Of a DNA stretch of 64,000 bases, positions 17,793-27,649 are shown piece by piece. The position numbers were made by a program, and so were the translations under genes. Within the stretch, counting starts at the first letter, position 1. Each line of letters opens with the position of its first letter. The notes below the pieces were generated by a model. The model searched no databases, was not told the DNA's origin, and was given only the letters and a program-made list of their open reading frames with translations. The DNA is from Fodinibius sp052060035 (GTDB taxonomy: Bacteria; Bacteroidota; Rhodothermia; Balneolales; Balneolaceae), in assembly GCF_052060035.1 (NCBI RefSeq), contig NZ_JBPOEA010000001.1, positions 558,001-622,000 on the forward strand, read 5' to 3'.

Positions 17793-19109
17793 ATGACGTA
17801 TTTGAAAAGCATTTTATCAGCTTGTCTCTTGGTACTGTTATTGGGGATGAGCGCAGAAGCCCAGATAACTGAAAAGGCTGAATTCGGGAAATTTGCTATT
17901 ACCAATGCCACCATTCATACGGTTACTAATGGTGTTGTTGAAAATGGAACCGTTCTGATAAACGGAGAAAAGATTACCGAAGTTGGTACGAACATCAATA
18001 TTCCTTCCGGGTATAAACAAATTGATGGATCAGGCAAACATGTATACCCAGGTTTTATTGATGCAGGGACACAGCTCGGACTGCAAGAAATTGGAGCGGT
18101 GGCTGTGACAAATGACCAGGCAGAGCTTGGTGATTTTAATCCCCACGTACGAGCATTTACCGCTATTAATCCAAGCAGTGTCAATATTCCTGTAACACGG
18201 GTCAATGGTGTTACGAACGTAATTTCGATGCCTGTCTCCGGACGATTGGCAGGTAAGGGCACACTCATCGATCTCTATGGTTATTCTCCTGATTCTATGG
18301 CTGTTAAACCTAATGCAGCGATACACTTAAATTGGCCAACTTCTAAGAAAGGCGGCTGGTGGGATGACCGATCAGACAAGGAGGTCGAAAAGGAATATAA
18401 AGAAGATCTGAAGAAGCTCGATGATTTTATTTCTCGAGCCCAGTTCTATGAAAAAATGATGACGGATTTTCAAAATAATCCAGATAACAAAGAACAGCCT
18501 GATAAGGATAAAAAGATGCAGGCTATGCGAGAGGTTGTACAAGGAGAAGTTCCGGTTATTATCTCGGTCGATGCCAAAAGTGATATTTTGGATGTTATTG
18601 AGTGGACCAAAAACTATCCTGAAATGCAATTTATTCTGGCCGGCGTAAGAGACGGCTGGCGGGTGGCTGACGAAATAGCCGAAGCTGGACTTCCATGCTT
18701 GGTTTCTACGTTATATACCCCCGAACGCGATTATGATAATTACCAGCGTCCTTATCAGAATCCCGGTAAGTTGCATGCTGCTGGCGTAAAAGTTGCTATT
18801 GCAACCGGTGGGGTCGAAAACGTACGAAATGCTCCATATCATGCTGGATTTGCTGCAAATTATGGTCTTGGCCAACAGGAGGCTTTAAAAGCAATTACTA
18901 TTAATGCCGCCGAAATATTTGGTGTTGAAGATAAACTTGGTAGTATTGAAGCCGGAAAGCAGGCGAATCTTTTTATTGCAGATGGCGATCCTTTTGAGCC
19001 GATGAACCATATTACGGATGTCTTTATCCGGGGTAATAAAATACCAATGGTAAGTCGCCACATACAGCTTTACGAGCAGTATTTAGATAGAGGGGCAAAA
19101 ACGAATTAA
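17793..19109 (+). CDS. Exported amidohydrolase-family protein, metal site lost (paralogue 3)
   Basis: From the ATG at 17793 the protein has 438 residues with a signal peptide ending near SAEAQ. I prefer this start to the ATG at 17769, which would add eight hydrophilic residues before the signal. It follows the amidohydrolase fold, but the HxH position reads YPGFIDAGTQLG and the catalytic aspartate region reads ATGGVEN. So the binuclear metal site looks lost, as in paralogue 1. The C-terminus (GSIEAGKQANLFIADGDP) is typical. A strong terminator follows. Confidence 0.75.
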   Translation: MTYLKSILSACLLVLLLGMSAEAQITEKAEFGKFAITNATIHTVTNGVVENGTVLINGEKITEVGTNINIPSGYKQIDGSGKHVYPGFIDAGTQLGLQEIGAVAVTNDQAELGDFNPHVRAFTAINPSSVNIPVTRVNGVTNVISMPVSGRLAGKGTLIDLYGYSPDSMAVKPNAAIHLNWPTSKKGGWWDDRSDKEVEKEYKEDLKKLDDFISRAQFYEKMMTDFQNNPDNKEQPDKDKKMQAMREVVQGEVPVIISVDAKSDILDVIEWTKNYPEMQFILAGVRDGWRVADEIAEAGLPCLVSTLYTPERDYDNYQRPYQNPGKLHAAGVKVAIATGGVENVRNAPYHAGFAANYGLGQQEALKAITINAAEIFGVEDKLGSIEAGKQANLFIADGDPFEPMNHITDVFIRGNKIPMVSRHIQLYEQYLDRGAKTN

Positions 19110-19133
19110 ATTTACTTCCTGCTATAATTATAG

Positions 19134-19170
19134 AGGTGCGGCATGAATAATGTCGCACCTTTTTTATTTT
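19134..19170 (+). terminator. Rho-independent terminator of the amidohydrolase operon
   Basis: An 11-bp stem (19134-19144 with 19150-19160, one G-T pair) with a five-base loop runs straight into TTTTTTATTTT. It lies 25 bp after the third amidohydrolase stop codon. Confidence 0.85.
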
Positions 19171-19226
19171 AAAGTTTCGAGTTATTTAATTGGAAATATA
19201 TTTAACCATCTAAAATACATTATATC

Positions 19227-20042
19227 ATGATTTCTGAGTCATACCGTGCTGCTGTAGTTCAGATGAACAGCCAAACGGAGCTGCAGGTCAATTTGGATTC
19301 GGCCTACCGGTACATCAAAAAGTCTGTAGATAAGGGAGCCAGGGTCGTGGGATTGCCCGAAAATTTTGCATTCCTCGGAGGGCTTTCTATGCGAATGGAA
19401 AGGGCAGATACTATTGCTAAACAGGTTCCTAAATTTCTTTCTGACACTGCCAAAGAGTTTGGAATCTATCTTATGGGTGGGAGTTATCCTGTCCCGGTAG
19501 AAAATGGGAAAGTATATAACCATTCTCCATTTTATACTCCCGATGGAACAGAAGTGCAGGACTATAACAAAATCCATCTTTTTGATGTTGACCTGGATAA
19601 CGATGAGTCTTATCGGGAGTCTGATTATGTGCAAGCCGGGGATCCTGAACCAGCAGTTTACAAAAATAGTGAAATTGGCAACTGGGGACTTTCAATCTGT
19701 TATGATCTGCGTTTTCCAGAGCTCTACAGGGAGCTTGTTGATAAGGGAGCCGAGATATTATCGATTCCTTCTGCATTTACGTATACGACTGGACAAGATC
19801 ACTGGCGTCCGCTGTTAAGAGCTCGTGCTATTGAGAATACGAGCTATGTGTTTGCACCCGCACAAACCGGATTACATGGAAAAAATCGAAAGACGTGGGG
19901 TCATGCAATTATCATCGATCCTTGGGGGCGTGTTATCGCAGATGCGGGGCAAGAACCTGGTATTGCAGTTGTAGAGATAGATCCTAATAATATTCAGCAG
20001 GTACGTAATCAGATTCCTTCCCTTAAACATCGCAGAATCTGA
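19227..20042 (+). CDS. Carbon-nitrogen hydrolase (nitrilase superfamily, Nit-like)
   Basis: The 271-residue cytoplasmic protein has the catalytic triad of the superfamily: E45 (LPENFAF), K115 (NKIHLFD) and C158 (SICYDLRFPELYR). The sequence pattern matches the Nit1/NitFhit-like branch, whose bacterial members hydrolyse deaminated glutathione. That specific role is inference; other amidase activities are possible. It stands alone between a terminator and a convergent DUF445 gene 9 bp away. Confidence 0.88.
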   Translation: MISESYRAAVVQMNSQTELQVNLDSAYRYIKKSVDKGARVVGLPENFAFLGGLSMRMERADTIAKQVPKFLSDTAKEFGIYLMGGSYPVPVENGKVYNHSPFYTPDGTEVQDYNKIHLFDVDLDNDESYRESDYVQAGDPEPAVYKNSEIGNWGLSICYDLRFPELYRELVDKGAEILSIPSAFTYTTGQDHWRPLLRARAIENTSYVFAPAQTGLHGKNRKTWGHAIIIDPWGRVIADAGQEPGIAVVEIDPNNIQQVRNQIPSLKHRRI

Positions 20043-20051
20043 GTTTTCGGA

Positions 20052-21215
20052 TCAGGAAGCCTTGGTATATTGATATATTAGTTGATCCAGCATAAGGAGG
20101 ATGGCGGAAAGACTACCGAGAAGAATTACACTCAGCAACGGTTCCCAGATTACAAACCCACCAATTACCCCCAAAATGGCCCCCAGGTATTGGATATAAC
20201 GCAGCTGTTCATTGGTCGCCGAGCGTATGATGTTTGAGATATGCTGTTCATCATAACTCCGTAAATTTTCCTCTACCAGAGCATGCACATTTAGCTGATT
20301 GATAAGTTTATAAAGTAGGTTGGTGACGATATTTTCGATGTTTTCACTATTCTTATCAATTTTCCGTGGCAGTTGATCTAACAAGTCATCCAGCTTATCC
20401 AGGCCACTTTCTACCGAAGTGGGAATTTGCACCAACGCTTCTTCGATTATTGATTGCATCTCTTGACCTTTTACAAAAGTATAGGTTTTTAGCGCAATTT
20501 TTTCGAAAGATTTATTGTGCAAGGCCTCCTCAATTTGGGTGAGAATACGTTTGGCAAGTGCTGCTCTGATTTCAGGATCAGCGATCATTTCATCAAGATA
20601 TTTTAACACCCACTGTTTAATATCACTTCTGAATTGGGGATCATCAATAATACTTTTGATATATCGCGTTGAAAGCCTCCGGTAGCGGCCAATGATATTA
20701 GAATCTGTAATTTTCTTTTTGATGATCTCGGGATTGATGAGGTCTTCAGAAACCGCTTGAGCCAAGCGATGTGCAATACGATTTTTCTGTGCCGGTATCA
20801 GGCCATGTCCGAAAATAGGACGTTTTTCGGCGGGCTTAAAAAGCATGGTAATAGCTATCCAGTTGGTAAAAAAACCTATTAAACCACTGACACTGAGTAT
20901 TTTTAAGAGTCCCTCAAATTGAAGATGTTGTCCCCAAATAGCAGTTGACAGTCCATTAAAATCCCAATAAAAAGAAACCCCGAAAAGCAGTATCAGCAAA
21001 TATGGAATAAGTGACAGAGTCGATATAAACGTGCTGCTATATAGCTGCTTGTGTTCCGGTTGGCGCTTGGATTCCGCAGTTGGCTTTGCAATTTCTTCAA
21101 TCCGAGTATAACGACTAATAATCTGCCAAAGATTCCGGGCATGTTCACGTGTTTTGTCTTTGGCGGTATCCAACGCACGATCAGACTTATTTTTAGGCAG
21201 GTGGTCTACGCTCAT
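20052..21215 (-). CDS. DUF445 family membrane protein
   Basis: The 387-residue protein has an N-terminal charged segment, two membrane helices (about 75-95 and 108-130), then the DUF445 signature NWIAITMLFKPAEKRPIFGHGLIPAQK. A long helical region follows (about 150-345), and a C-terminal pair of hydrophobic segments (about 345-383). DUF445 proteins (YjiN/YheB group) have no settled function. The gene is not obviously in an operon; the next gene upstream on the strand begins beyond an 84-bp gap. Confidence 0.85.
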   Translation of the reverse strand: MSVDHLPKNKSDRALDTAKDKTREHARNLWQIISRYTRIEEIAKPTAESKRQPEHKQLYSSTFISTLSLIPYLLILLFGVSFYWDFNGLSTAIWGQHLQFEGLLKILSVSGLIGFFTNWIAITMLFKPAEKRPIFGHGLIPAQKNRIAHRLAQAVSEDLINPEIIKKKITDSNIIGRYRRLSTRYIKSIIDDPQFRSDIKQWVLKYLDEMIADPEIRAALAKRILTQIEEALHNKSFEKIALKTYTFVKGQEMQSIIEEALVQIPTSVESGLDKLDDLLDQLPRKIDKNSENIENIVTNLLYKLINQLNVHALVEENLRSYDEQHISNIIRSATNEQLRYIQYLGAILGVIGGFVIWEPLLSVILLGSLSAILLMLDQLIYQYTKAS

Positions 21216-21299
21216 TACCGTTAACTGTTTATTAAAATGGTTACGGATAGCTATACGTAAATATGGGTAAGTAGTTTAGGATCTGCAATTGGAGATTTG

Positions 21300-21749
21300 T
21301 TATTGCAGTTTTTTAGTCCTGCTGAGATAAAAATCCTCTTTTTTGGTCATCTTCTCCTTTTCTCCCGTGGATTTATCATCGTATCCTGCCAAATGTAGCA
21401 GACCATGGATATAGATCCGCAAAAACTCTCGTTCCGTGGATTCGTTAAATTCTTGGGCTTGTTCGATGATTCGCGGTGCACAACAGAACATCGTGCCTTC
21501 GATATCCTGATTCGTATCGGCATCATCATATCGAAAGGTAATAATATCGGTCACGTAATCTCTGTTGAGATGCTCCTTATTGATCTGCACAATCTTTTCC
21601 TCATCAACGAAGACAACCTCCACAAAGTTAAAACTACATTCTTCGTTTTCTGATAATTGGTTGGCAATAGCTTGACACAATGCTTGCTCAAGAGGAGGGG
21701 ATAAATTCGTTTGGTTAAAGATTTGAATATCAGGAAGTTCCTTTGCCAT
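21300..21749 (-). CDS. ybeY: Endoribonuclease YbeY (rRNA maturation)
   Basis: From the ATG at 21749 the protein has 149 residues; a TTG at 21758 would add three. YbeY is a zinc-dependent RNase acting in 16S rRNA 3' maturation and ribosome quality control. The metal motif is H115-x3-H119-x5-D125 (HGLLHLAGYDD). The third ligand, usually histidine, is aspartate here, a change I recall as common in Bacteroidota YbeY proteins. The central TDIITFRYD strand is typical. It follows a conserved unknown gene with a 5-bp gap. Confidence 0.9.
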   Translation of the reverse strand: MAKELPDIQIFNQTNLSPPLEQALCQAIANQLSENEECSFNFVEVVFVDEEKIVQINKEHLNRDYVTDIITFRYDDADTNQDIEGTMFCCAPRIIEQAQEFNESTEREFLRIYIHGLLHLAGYDDKSTGEKEKMTKKEDFYLSRTKKLQ

Positions 21750-21754
21750 TAATA

Positions 21755-22213
21755 TCAATCTTCATCAAAAGAAAAGTCATCAAGATCTACAGATTCGGTA
21801 AGTGACAGGGCAATGGCACTCATCATCAAGTCTTCGGGCAACTGTGTAAAATCGCTATTTAAGATCGTTTCGCTTACGTTCGCATACAAACTGCAACCGG
21901 CGCCGGTTTCAACAATAAGACCTGATGTGCGTTCGTTCTGGCGTCCAAAGAATGTTACCTGTTGTAGCATATCACTGGCAATAAAAGCCGTGCAGTTGTG
22001 AAGCTGTAAAAATGTATTTTGGGCATATACCGAAACCATGTTTGAGTTTTCGCCTTTAACCTCGAGGCCAAGATGTATCTCGAGGGCCAAACGTCGGTTT
22101 TCTTCTTCATTTACTACCTCAAGACGAAAAACATCATTGCCAAGGGGCTTGGCTTTGGTTTCAAGCACATTGGCGATAGCATCGATATTTTCTTTAGTAA
22201 ACTGATGAACCAT
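21755..22213 (-). CDS. Conserved hypothetical protein upstream of ybeY
   Basis: I do not recognise this 152-residue acidic protein. It has no signal peptide or membrane segment. The sequence alternates hydrophobic strands with short loops (VYAQNTFLQLH, TAFIASDMLQQVTFFGR, GLIVETGAGCSLYANVS) and ends with an acidic tail (DLDDFSFDED). This suggests a small beta-rich cytoplasmic protein. The stop lies just before the ybeY start, so the two are almost certainly co-transcribed, which hints at a role near ribosome or RNA metabolism. Confidence 0.75.
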   Translation of the reverse strand: MVHQFTKENIDAIANVLETKAKPLGNDVFRLEVVNEEENRRLALEIHLGLEVKGENSNMVSVYAQNTFLQLHNCTAFIASDMLQQVTFFGRQNERTSGLIVETGAGCSLYANVSETILNSDFTQLPEDLMMSAIALSLTESVDLDDFSFDED

Positions 22214-22320
22214 TGGTTCGCAATCTTATGCAATCATTATTTTGATTCTGTGAAATATACCATTCACAGCTTTAAATTAGAAATTTTGGCTGCGTAGTTC
22301 ATAAAGTAAACTTGAACTTT

Positions 22321-25296
22321 TTACAGTTGGAATCGATCAAACTCTTTTTTGTTTTCTTCTTTGGTAGCCGGAACGGAAATTCGTTCACCCGTTATGGCGT
22401 TAACTCGATCATGCAGGGCTGTGGCTTCTTCATCATTACCATTCATAAAGTAAATGCGCTGTATGATGGTAAGGTGGCTGATGGATCTTGAAATATCGCG
22501 GGCTATTTGTTGACGTTGTGACCCAATACCCTGCATACGTTGCTTCAAACGACGCTGAGCCTCCATATTAGCATTATTGCGTGCCTGTTCAGCCTTTTGG
22601 TTTAGTTCTGATATTTCGTTTTGGATGTCATCGTATTCCGCAATGGTATTTTCAAGGTTTTTCAATACGTTCTCTTCGAGCTGTTTCGCCAACTCATAGG
22701 CATTTTGGGTATCGCCCACATCTGCATAACTGTAAGCATAGAGTATCGTTGAGTTAATGTTATTATCATTAATATTAAACGGCAGTTTCTCTTCACCCCA
22801 CTCCAACCAGTAGCTCGCACTGTCGGGCATGCCTATCTGGCTGTATTTATTAGCCAGCTCGGTGATGCTAAACCGATAATTACCCAACATGCGACGAATG
22901 TTTTCATCAAAGTAATTATTGGGATTATTCCATTCTCTAAACCGGAAATTTGAAAGTCGTTTAGCATGAATACTTGGATCCATCCAGCCATAGCCCTGTG
23001 ATTGTCGACGCTGAGGAACTACGCGGAAGGCCTTGCCTTCGAAACGGAAGTAAGGCTGTAGGCTCATTTGACTCTGATTGGATACGGTATTTGCAAAATA
23101 AACCGGTCGCAACCAATTATTATTCCGCAGGATATCTAAAATAACCTCATCCTGAACCTGAGTATAGTATCGTCGGTTACCCTGACGATCTTGCCCGGCT
23201 GAACGCCCCTCATAGTACCAGGCCATTTCGTTATCCAGTGAATCAATAGGGATTTGATAACCGATTTCAGATAAATTAAAGCCGAGATCCTTACTGAGAT
23301 CAACACCTGTTGCTTCTTTGTAATTTTCCATGCTGCTAAATGCATTTTTCAACATGTTTTTGTTTACAGGAATTCTCAGTGTGTCAGGATTATGCATCGA
23401 AAGACCACTGGTCAATTGCTCAACTTTATCGTCATCAAAAGAAATGGGAAGGGGAGCAGATTCATGAGACCATTGATCTCTTAGCTGTTTAATATACCAA
23501 TCCGTATTAAGCAAGCTAAGGCAGACAATACGAACATCGGTTCGCACGCCTTCCACTTCCTGAAGGTACCAAAGCGGAAAGGTATCGTTGTCGCCATTAG
23601 TAAAGAGTATAGCGTTAGGAGCTGTTGAATTGAGCAGGTTGTAGGCATAGTCCGGGGCTACATAACGTTCACTTCGGTCATGATCATGAAAGTTTTCCAT
23701 GCCCATCCACACCGGGGCAGCTAAAAATAGTATACCGAGAATAGTATAAGAAGCAATCTTACTTGATTTAAGATAATCTTTAACTAATTCTACTAAACCA
23801 ATGCCACCCATACCAATCCATATAGCAAACACAAAGAAAGAACCTACGTAGGCGTAGTCGCGTTCGCGCGGCTGCATGGGGGTCTGGTTTAGATAAAAGA
23901 TGATGGCCAGTCCTGTAAAGATAAACAATGCTAAGACTGATAAGGCACGTTTCCAATCATTTTGAAAGTGGAATAGCATTCCGAAAATTCCCAGCAGAAA
24001 CGGGATATAGAAGTAGCTGTTGTGGGCGGGATTTTCTTCATGTGCAGTATCTGTAAATCCGGCTTGCCATCCCGCATCCTGAATGTCGGAATCACGACCT
24101 ATAAAATTCCAGGCAAAATACCGCCAGTACATATGGTTAACCTGATATCTCAAAAAGAAATCCCAGTCGCTTGAATATTGGGCGTACTGTTGCATATGCT
24201 GAGGGTTGGTAGAATAGCGACGAGGAAAGAAGGTCTCTTTATCACGATTAACAGTTCCCTGGCTGCTATCATAGGTATTACCGGTTAATAATGGGGTCTG
24301 TCCGTATTGTTTGCGTTCCAGATAATCGATAAAAGCTTCAACCGTCTCGGGATCATTTTCATCAATGGGAGGATCGGCAATAGAGCGGATAAAAATAAGG
24401 GAATACGAGGAGTAGCCGATTAGAATCATTGTGTAACAAAGTATTACGATATTTGCTACTCGGTGCCCATTCTTGTGGGTGTAATACAGGCCGAAACTCA
24501 TAGCAATCAATACAAGGATGATGAAGCCCAATGGACCAATGAGTCCATAGCTGGCGTTGGTAATCCATTCCATAAGACTGGGAATCCCCTGAATAGTACC
24601 GGGATAAACCAGTAAAAAGGCACCCGCAGAAACCGCCATTAGGACACCAAATGATTGATAGCTGAATTCATACTTTTTGAAATAAATAATCAGTGCTACA
24701 AAAAATAGGGCGAGGAGGTTAAGCAGGTGGATGCCCAACGCAATCCCAAAAAGGTAAGCAATGAGAATAACCCAACGCTCATTGTAAGGCTTATCGTGAT
24801 TTTCGGCCCAAACAAGAGCCAACCAGACAACCAAGGCTGTAAACAACATTGACAGAGCATAAACTTCGGCCTCAACAGCACTAAACCAGAACGTATCGGT
24901 TACGGCAAAGGTAGCAGCACCAAGTAGAGCACCCCCATACATCGCAACTTTATCGATCTCAAGCATATTTTCGGGTGCGCCTTTCCATTCTCGCATTAAC
25001 CGCATAATAATCAAATATAACAGCATTACGGTAAGTGCAGAGCTCAAGGCACTAATAAAGTTGATGCTGGCCGCTACGTAAGCAGTAGGCATAAACATAG
25101 AAAACAGACGACCCAGTAAGGAATAAAAGGGAGCCCCGGGAGGGTGATTAACCTGCAGGCCGTGACCAACAGCTATAAATTCTCCGGCATCCCAAAAGCT
25201 GGCGGTGGGGGCCATCGTTAACGTGTACAAGATAAGAGAGGCAAAGAAGGTAATTAAAGCTAACGTACGGTTGGTTGTCTTGTGATTCGAAAACAT
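22321..25296 (-). CDS. DUF2723 family large membrane protein (glycosyltransferase-like)
   Basis: The 991-residue protein starts with many membrane helices (about residues 12-320 and 425-560). An early motif follows the pattern of DUF2723 proteins (MAPTASFWDAGEFIAVGHGL, VNHPPGAPFYSLLGRLF). A long soluble C-terminal half ends in helical, TPR-like and coiled-coil segments (about 780-990). The N-terminal layout, with an acidic loop after helix 1, recalls GT-C glycosyltransferases such as protein O-mannosyltransferases. That role is inference. DUF2723 proteins are typical of Bacteroidota and related phyla. Confidence 0.85.
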   Translation of the reverse strand: MFSNHKTTNRTLALITFFASLILYTLTMAPTASFWDAGEFIAVGHGLQVNHPPGAPFYSLLGRLFSMFMPTAYVAASINFISALSSALTVMLLYLIIMRLMREWKGAPENMLEIDKVAMYGGALLGAATFAVTDTFWFSAVEAEVYALSMLFTALVVWLALVWAENHDKPYNERWVILIAYLFGIALGIHLLNLLALFFVALIIYFKKYEFSYQSFGVLMAVSAGAFLLVYPGTIQGIPSLMEWITNASYGLIGPLGFIILVLIAMSFGLYYTHKNGHRVANIVILCYTMILIGYSSYSLIFIRSIADPPIDENDPETVEAFIDYLERKQYGQTPLLTGNTYDSSQGTVNRDKETFFPRRYSTNPQHMQQYAQYSSDWDFFLRYQVNHMYWRYFAWNFIGRDSDIQDAGWQAGFTDTAHEENPAHNSYFYIPFLLGIFGMLFHFQNDWKRALSVLALFIFTGLAIIFYLNQTPMQPRERDYAYVGSFFVFAIWIGMGGIGLVELVKDYLKSSKIASYTILGILFLAAPVWMGMENFHDHDRSERYVAPDYAYNLLNSTAPNAILFTNGDNDTFPLWYLQEVEGVRTDVRIVCLSLLNTDWYIKQLRDQWSHESAPLPISFDDDKVEQLTSGLSMHNPDTLRIPVNKNMLKNAFSSMENYKEATGVDLSKDLGFNLSEIGYQIPIDSLDNEMAWYYEGRSAGQDRQGNRRYYTQVQDEVILDILRNNNWLRPVYFANTVSNQSQMSLQPYFRFEGKAFRVVPQRRQSQGYGWMDPSIHAKRLSNFRFREWNNPNNYFDENIRRMLGNYRFSITELANKYSQIGMPDSASYWLEWGEEKLPFNINDNNINSTILYAYSYADVGDTQNAYELAKQLEENVLKNLENTIAEYDDIQNEISELNQKAEQARNNANMEAQRRLKQRMQGIGSQRQQIARDISRSISHLTIIQRIYFMNGNDEEATALHDRVNAITGERISVPATKEENKKEFDRFQL

Positions 25297-25548
25297 TCGT
25301 ACCTGATACTTTAAATGCTGTTTAAAAATGGATTTCTTTAGCAGGCAATAATAGCCATAGGCATGATAGAATCAAAATGTTAATAAAGCCTTACCGCCCG
25401 CTGACAAGATTGTTAAACGATTATTAATTATGAATATTTTTTTATAAAAGTAGTAACAATTTGCTGTGTCGGTTGCCACTTCGCCAAAAAATCATTAAAA
25501 ATAGACGCAGATAATTTTGAACTGTTTAACTGATAAAGTCAGCTTTCT

Positions 25549-27051
25549 ATGAGCAGCAAAAACGGATCAGGGGATCTATTTTCAACAAAATTGGGGCTTA
25601 TTCTGAGTGTATTGGGGATCGCCGTGGGTACGGGAAATATTTGGCGATTTCCTCGCATTGCCGCACAAAATGGCGGGCAGGAGGGAGCGGGGGCTTTTCT
25701 CATTGCCTGGATCAGTTGCTTATTCCTCTTTTCCATTCCACTAATTATTGCTGAGTACGGTATTGGAAGACACGGCCGAAAAGGCATCATTGGCTCGTTT
25801 ATCAACCTGGTGGGTAAAAAATATGCCTGGATGGGTAGCTTTATCGGTTTTGTATCTACAGCAATTATGTTTTACTACAGTGTAGTAGCCGGCTGGTGTT
25901 TATACTATCTGATTGAATCCATATCTGCAGGCTTACCGGCAAGCATGGCTCAAGCCGAAACGGTGTGGTATGGTTTCCAGGGATCTATGTGGCCCTCGGT
26001 TTTCCATGCAGTAATGATTGGCCTCGGCGGATTAGTCGTCGTCAAGGGGATCTCATCCATAGAGCGCATTAATAAGGTGTTAATTCCATCATTGTTACTC
26101 GTGGTCGTTATTTCGCTCATTCGGGCGGTTATGCTTCCCGGCAGCTTTCAGGGTATTGAGTACCTGTTTACCCCCGACTGGTCTACATTGACGCAGCCCA
26201 GTCTTTGGCTCGAAGCACTTACACAAAACGCATGGGATACCGGCGCCGCCTGGGGACTTATCCTAACATACGGCGCTTATATGCGTTCCAAGGATGATAT
26301 TACTATCAGCGCCTTTCAAACCGGTATTGGGAATAACATTGTATCATTACTGGCAGCCATGACCATTTTTGCGACCGTTTTTGGCACGCTTGGAAGTAGT
26401 ATGACCAATGGAGAGATCCTCGATATTATGAAAACTTCTGGTCCCGCTTCAACAGGACTTACGTTCATGTGGATGCCTCAACTTTTCAACGAGATGGCCG
26501 GGGGTAAAATATTTGCCATCCTGTTCTTTTTAGGATTGACGTTTGCTGCGTTCAGTTCACTTATTTCTATGATTGAGCTGGCCAGCCGCGTTTTTGTGGA
26601 TATGGGATTTCCCCGGAAAAATGCTACCATTGCGATTTGCATAACTGGATTTCTTCTGGGGATGCCATCAGCGATTTCTACCGATATACTTGCCAATCAA
26701 GACTTTGTGTGGGCGGTAGGATTAATGGTTTCCGGTGCCTTTATGTCGTTTGCTATTATTAAATTTGATCCTGAGAAGTTCCGTTCGACTATCGTAAATA
26801 CCGGTGAGCACAAGTATGAACTGGGCAAATGGTGGTCGGTAATTATAAAGTATGTTGTGCCGGTAGAAGTGATTTCGTTACTTATCTGGTGGATATATCT
26901 CAGTATTACATCTTACGCCCCTAACAGCTGGTACAATCCGCTTAGCGCTTTTTCTGTGGCGACTATTGCCGTACAGTGGGGCATTGCAATGGGACTGTTT
27001 TACCTCTATAACGATGACATTGCAGAACAGACGACCGGGGAATCTACCTAA
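25549..27051 (+). CDS. Sodium-dependent transporter (NSS/SNF family)
   Basis: The 500-residue protein is a neurotransmitter:sodium symporter family member that probably takes up an amino acid with Na+. Helix 1 carries the sodium/substrate site (GTGNIWRFPRIAAQNGGGxx pattern with GIAVGTGNIWRFP). About 11-12 membrane helices follow. A TAATTTTG at 25512-25519 could be a -7 element, although no matching -33 box is seen. The 3' end overlaps the convergent PH-domain gene by 8 bp. Substrate cannot be read from sequence. Confidence 0.9.
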   Translation: MSSKNGSGDLFSTKLGLILSVLGIAVGTGNIWRFPRIAAQNGGQEGAGAFLIAWISCLFLFSIPLIIAEYGIGRHGRKGIIGSFINLVGKKYAWMGSFIGFVSTAIMFYYSVVAGWCLYYLIESISAGLPASMAQAETVWYGFQGSMWPSVFHAVMIGLGGLVVVKGISSIERINKVLIPSLLLVVVISLIRAVMLPGSFQGIEYLFTPDWSTLTQPSLWLEALTQNAWDTGAAWGLILTYGAYMRSKDDITISAFQTGIGNNIVSLLAAMTIFATVFGTLGSSMTNGEILDIMKTSGPASTGLTFMWMPQLFNEMAGGKIFAILFFLGLTFAAFSSLISMIELASRVFVDMGFPRKNATIAICITGFLLGMPSAISTDILANQDFVWAVGLMVSGAFMSFAIIKFDPEKFRSTIVNTGEHKYELGKWWSVIIKYVVPVEVISLLIWWIYLSITSYAPNSWYNPLSAFSVATIAVQWGIAMGLFYLYNDDIAEQTTGEST

Positions 27052-27589
27052 CCTGTTTGGAATTCATTTTTTGATCTATTGATTGTAGTGAATCTCTGAT
27101 TTCTTTGAGTACCGCCAGAGTAGATTCTTCGGTTTCTGTTGATGCGGAGGAAAACTTATTATCGGTTACTTTATCACGCTGCTCTAAAACCTGGCTTCGA
27201 AAGTCCGATGCATTCCTGATACCGACGAGTGTAAGATCAGCTTGTCCCTGGCCACTGCCACCTGCGGTTTCTACCTTCAGGATACTTAACCCAAAATATT
27301 TAAGCAGGGGACCTTCTTTAAAAGTAAGATCTTGAATTTTATCCAAAGGAATAGTGCGCTCTACATGGAATAGCACCCCTTTCTCAAAACGAAGGGCTCG
27401 TGAGGTTAGCTCAGCGCTCAGACGATCAAAGTATTTGTTAATCAGAATAGGGGCTATAATAAAATAAATGGGGAGTAACACAATGCCTACAATAGTTACG
27501 ATTGAGAAAAGCATCCCATAGACCAATAGATACCTCTTTATTCGTGGATTGAACTCAGCTTGTTGTAATATTTTTGTTTTTGTAGCCAT
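27044..27589 (-). CDS. Bacterial PH domain membrane protein (bPH2, YdbS-like)
   Basis: The 181-residue protein has two close membrane helices (about 20-55), followed by a bacterial PH-like domain (bPH2/DUF304 type) with ERTIPLDKIQDLTFKEGPL and LSILKVETAGGS. A charged C-terminal tail (about 150-181) is predicted helical. Function of such proteins is unknown beyond membrane association. It ends inside the 3' end of the convergent symporter gene. Confidence 0.8.
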   Translation of the reverse strand: MATKTKILQQAEFNPRIKRYLLVYGMLFSIVTIVGIVLLPIYFIIAPILINKYFDRLSAELTSRALRFEKGVLFHVERTIPLDKIQDLTFKEGPLLKYFGLSILKVETAGGSGQGQADLTLVGIRNASDFRSQVLEQRDKVTDNKFSSASTETEESTLAVLKEIRDSLQSIDQKMNSKQVR

Positions 27590-27649
27590 AAATATCTTTT
27601 GAAAATTGGTGGAGAAGTATCCAGTTAAATAGTGTATTATGGAATCCCA

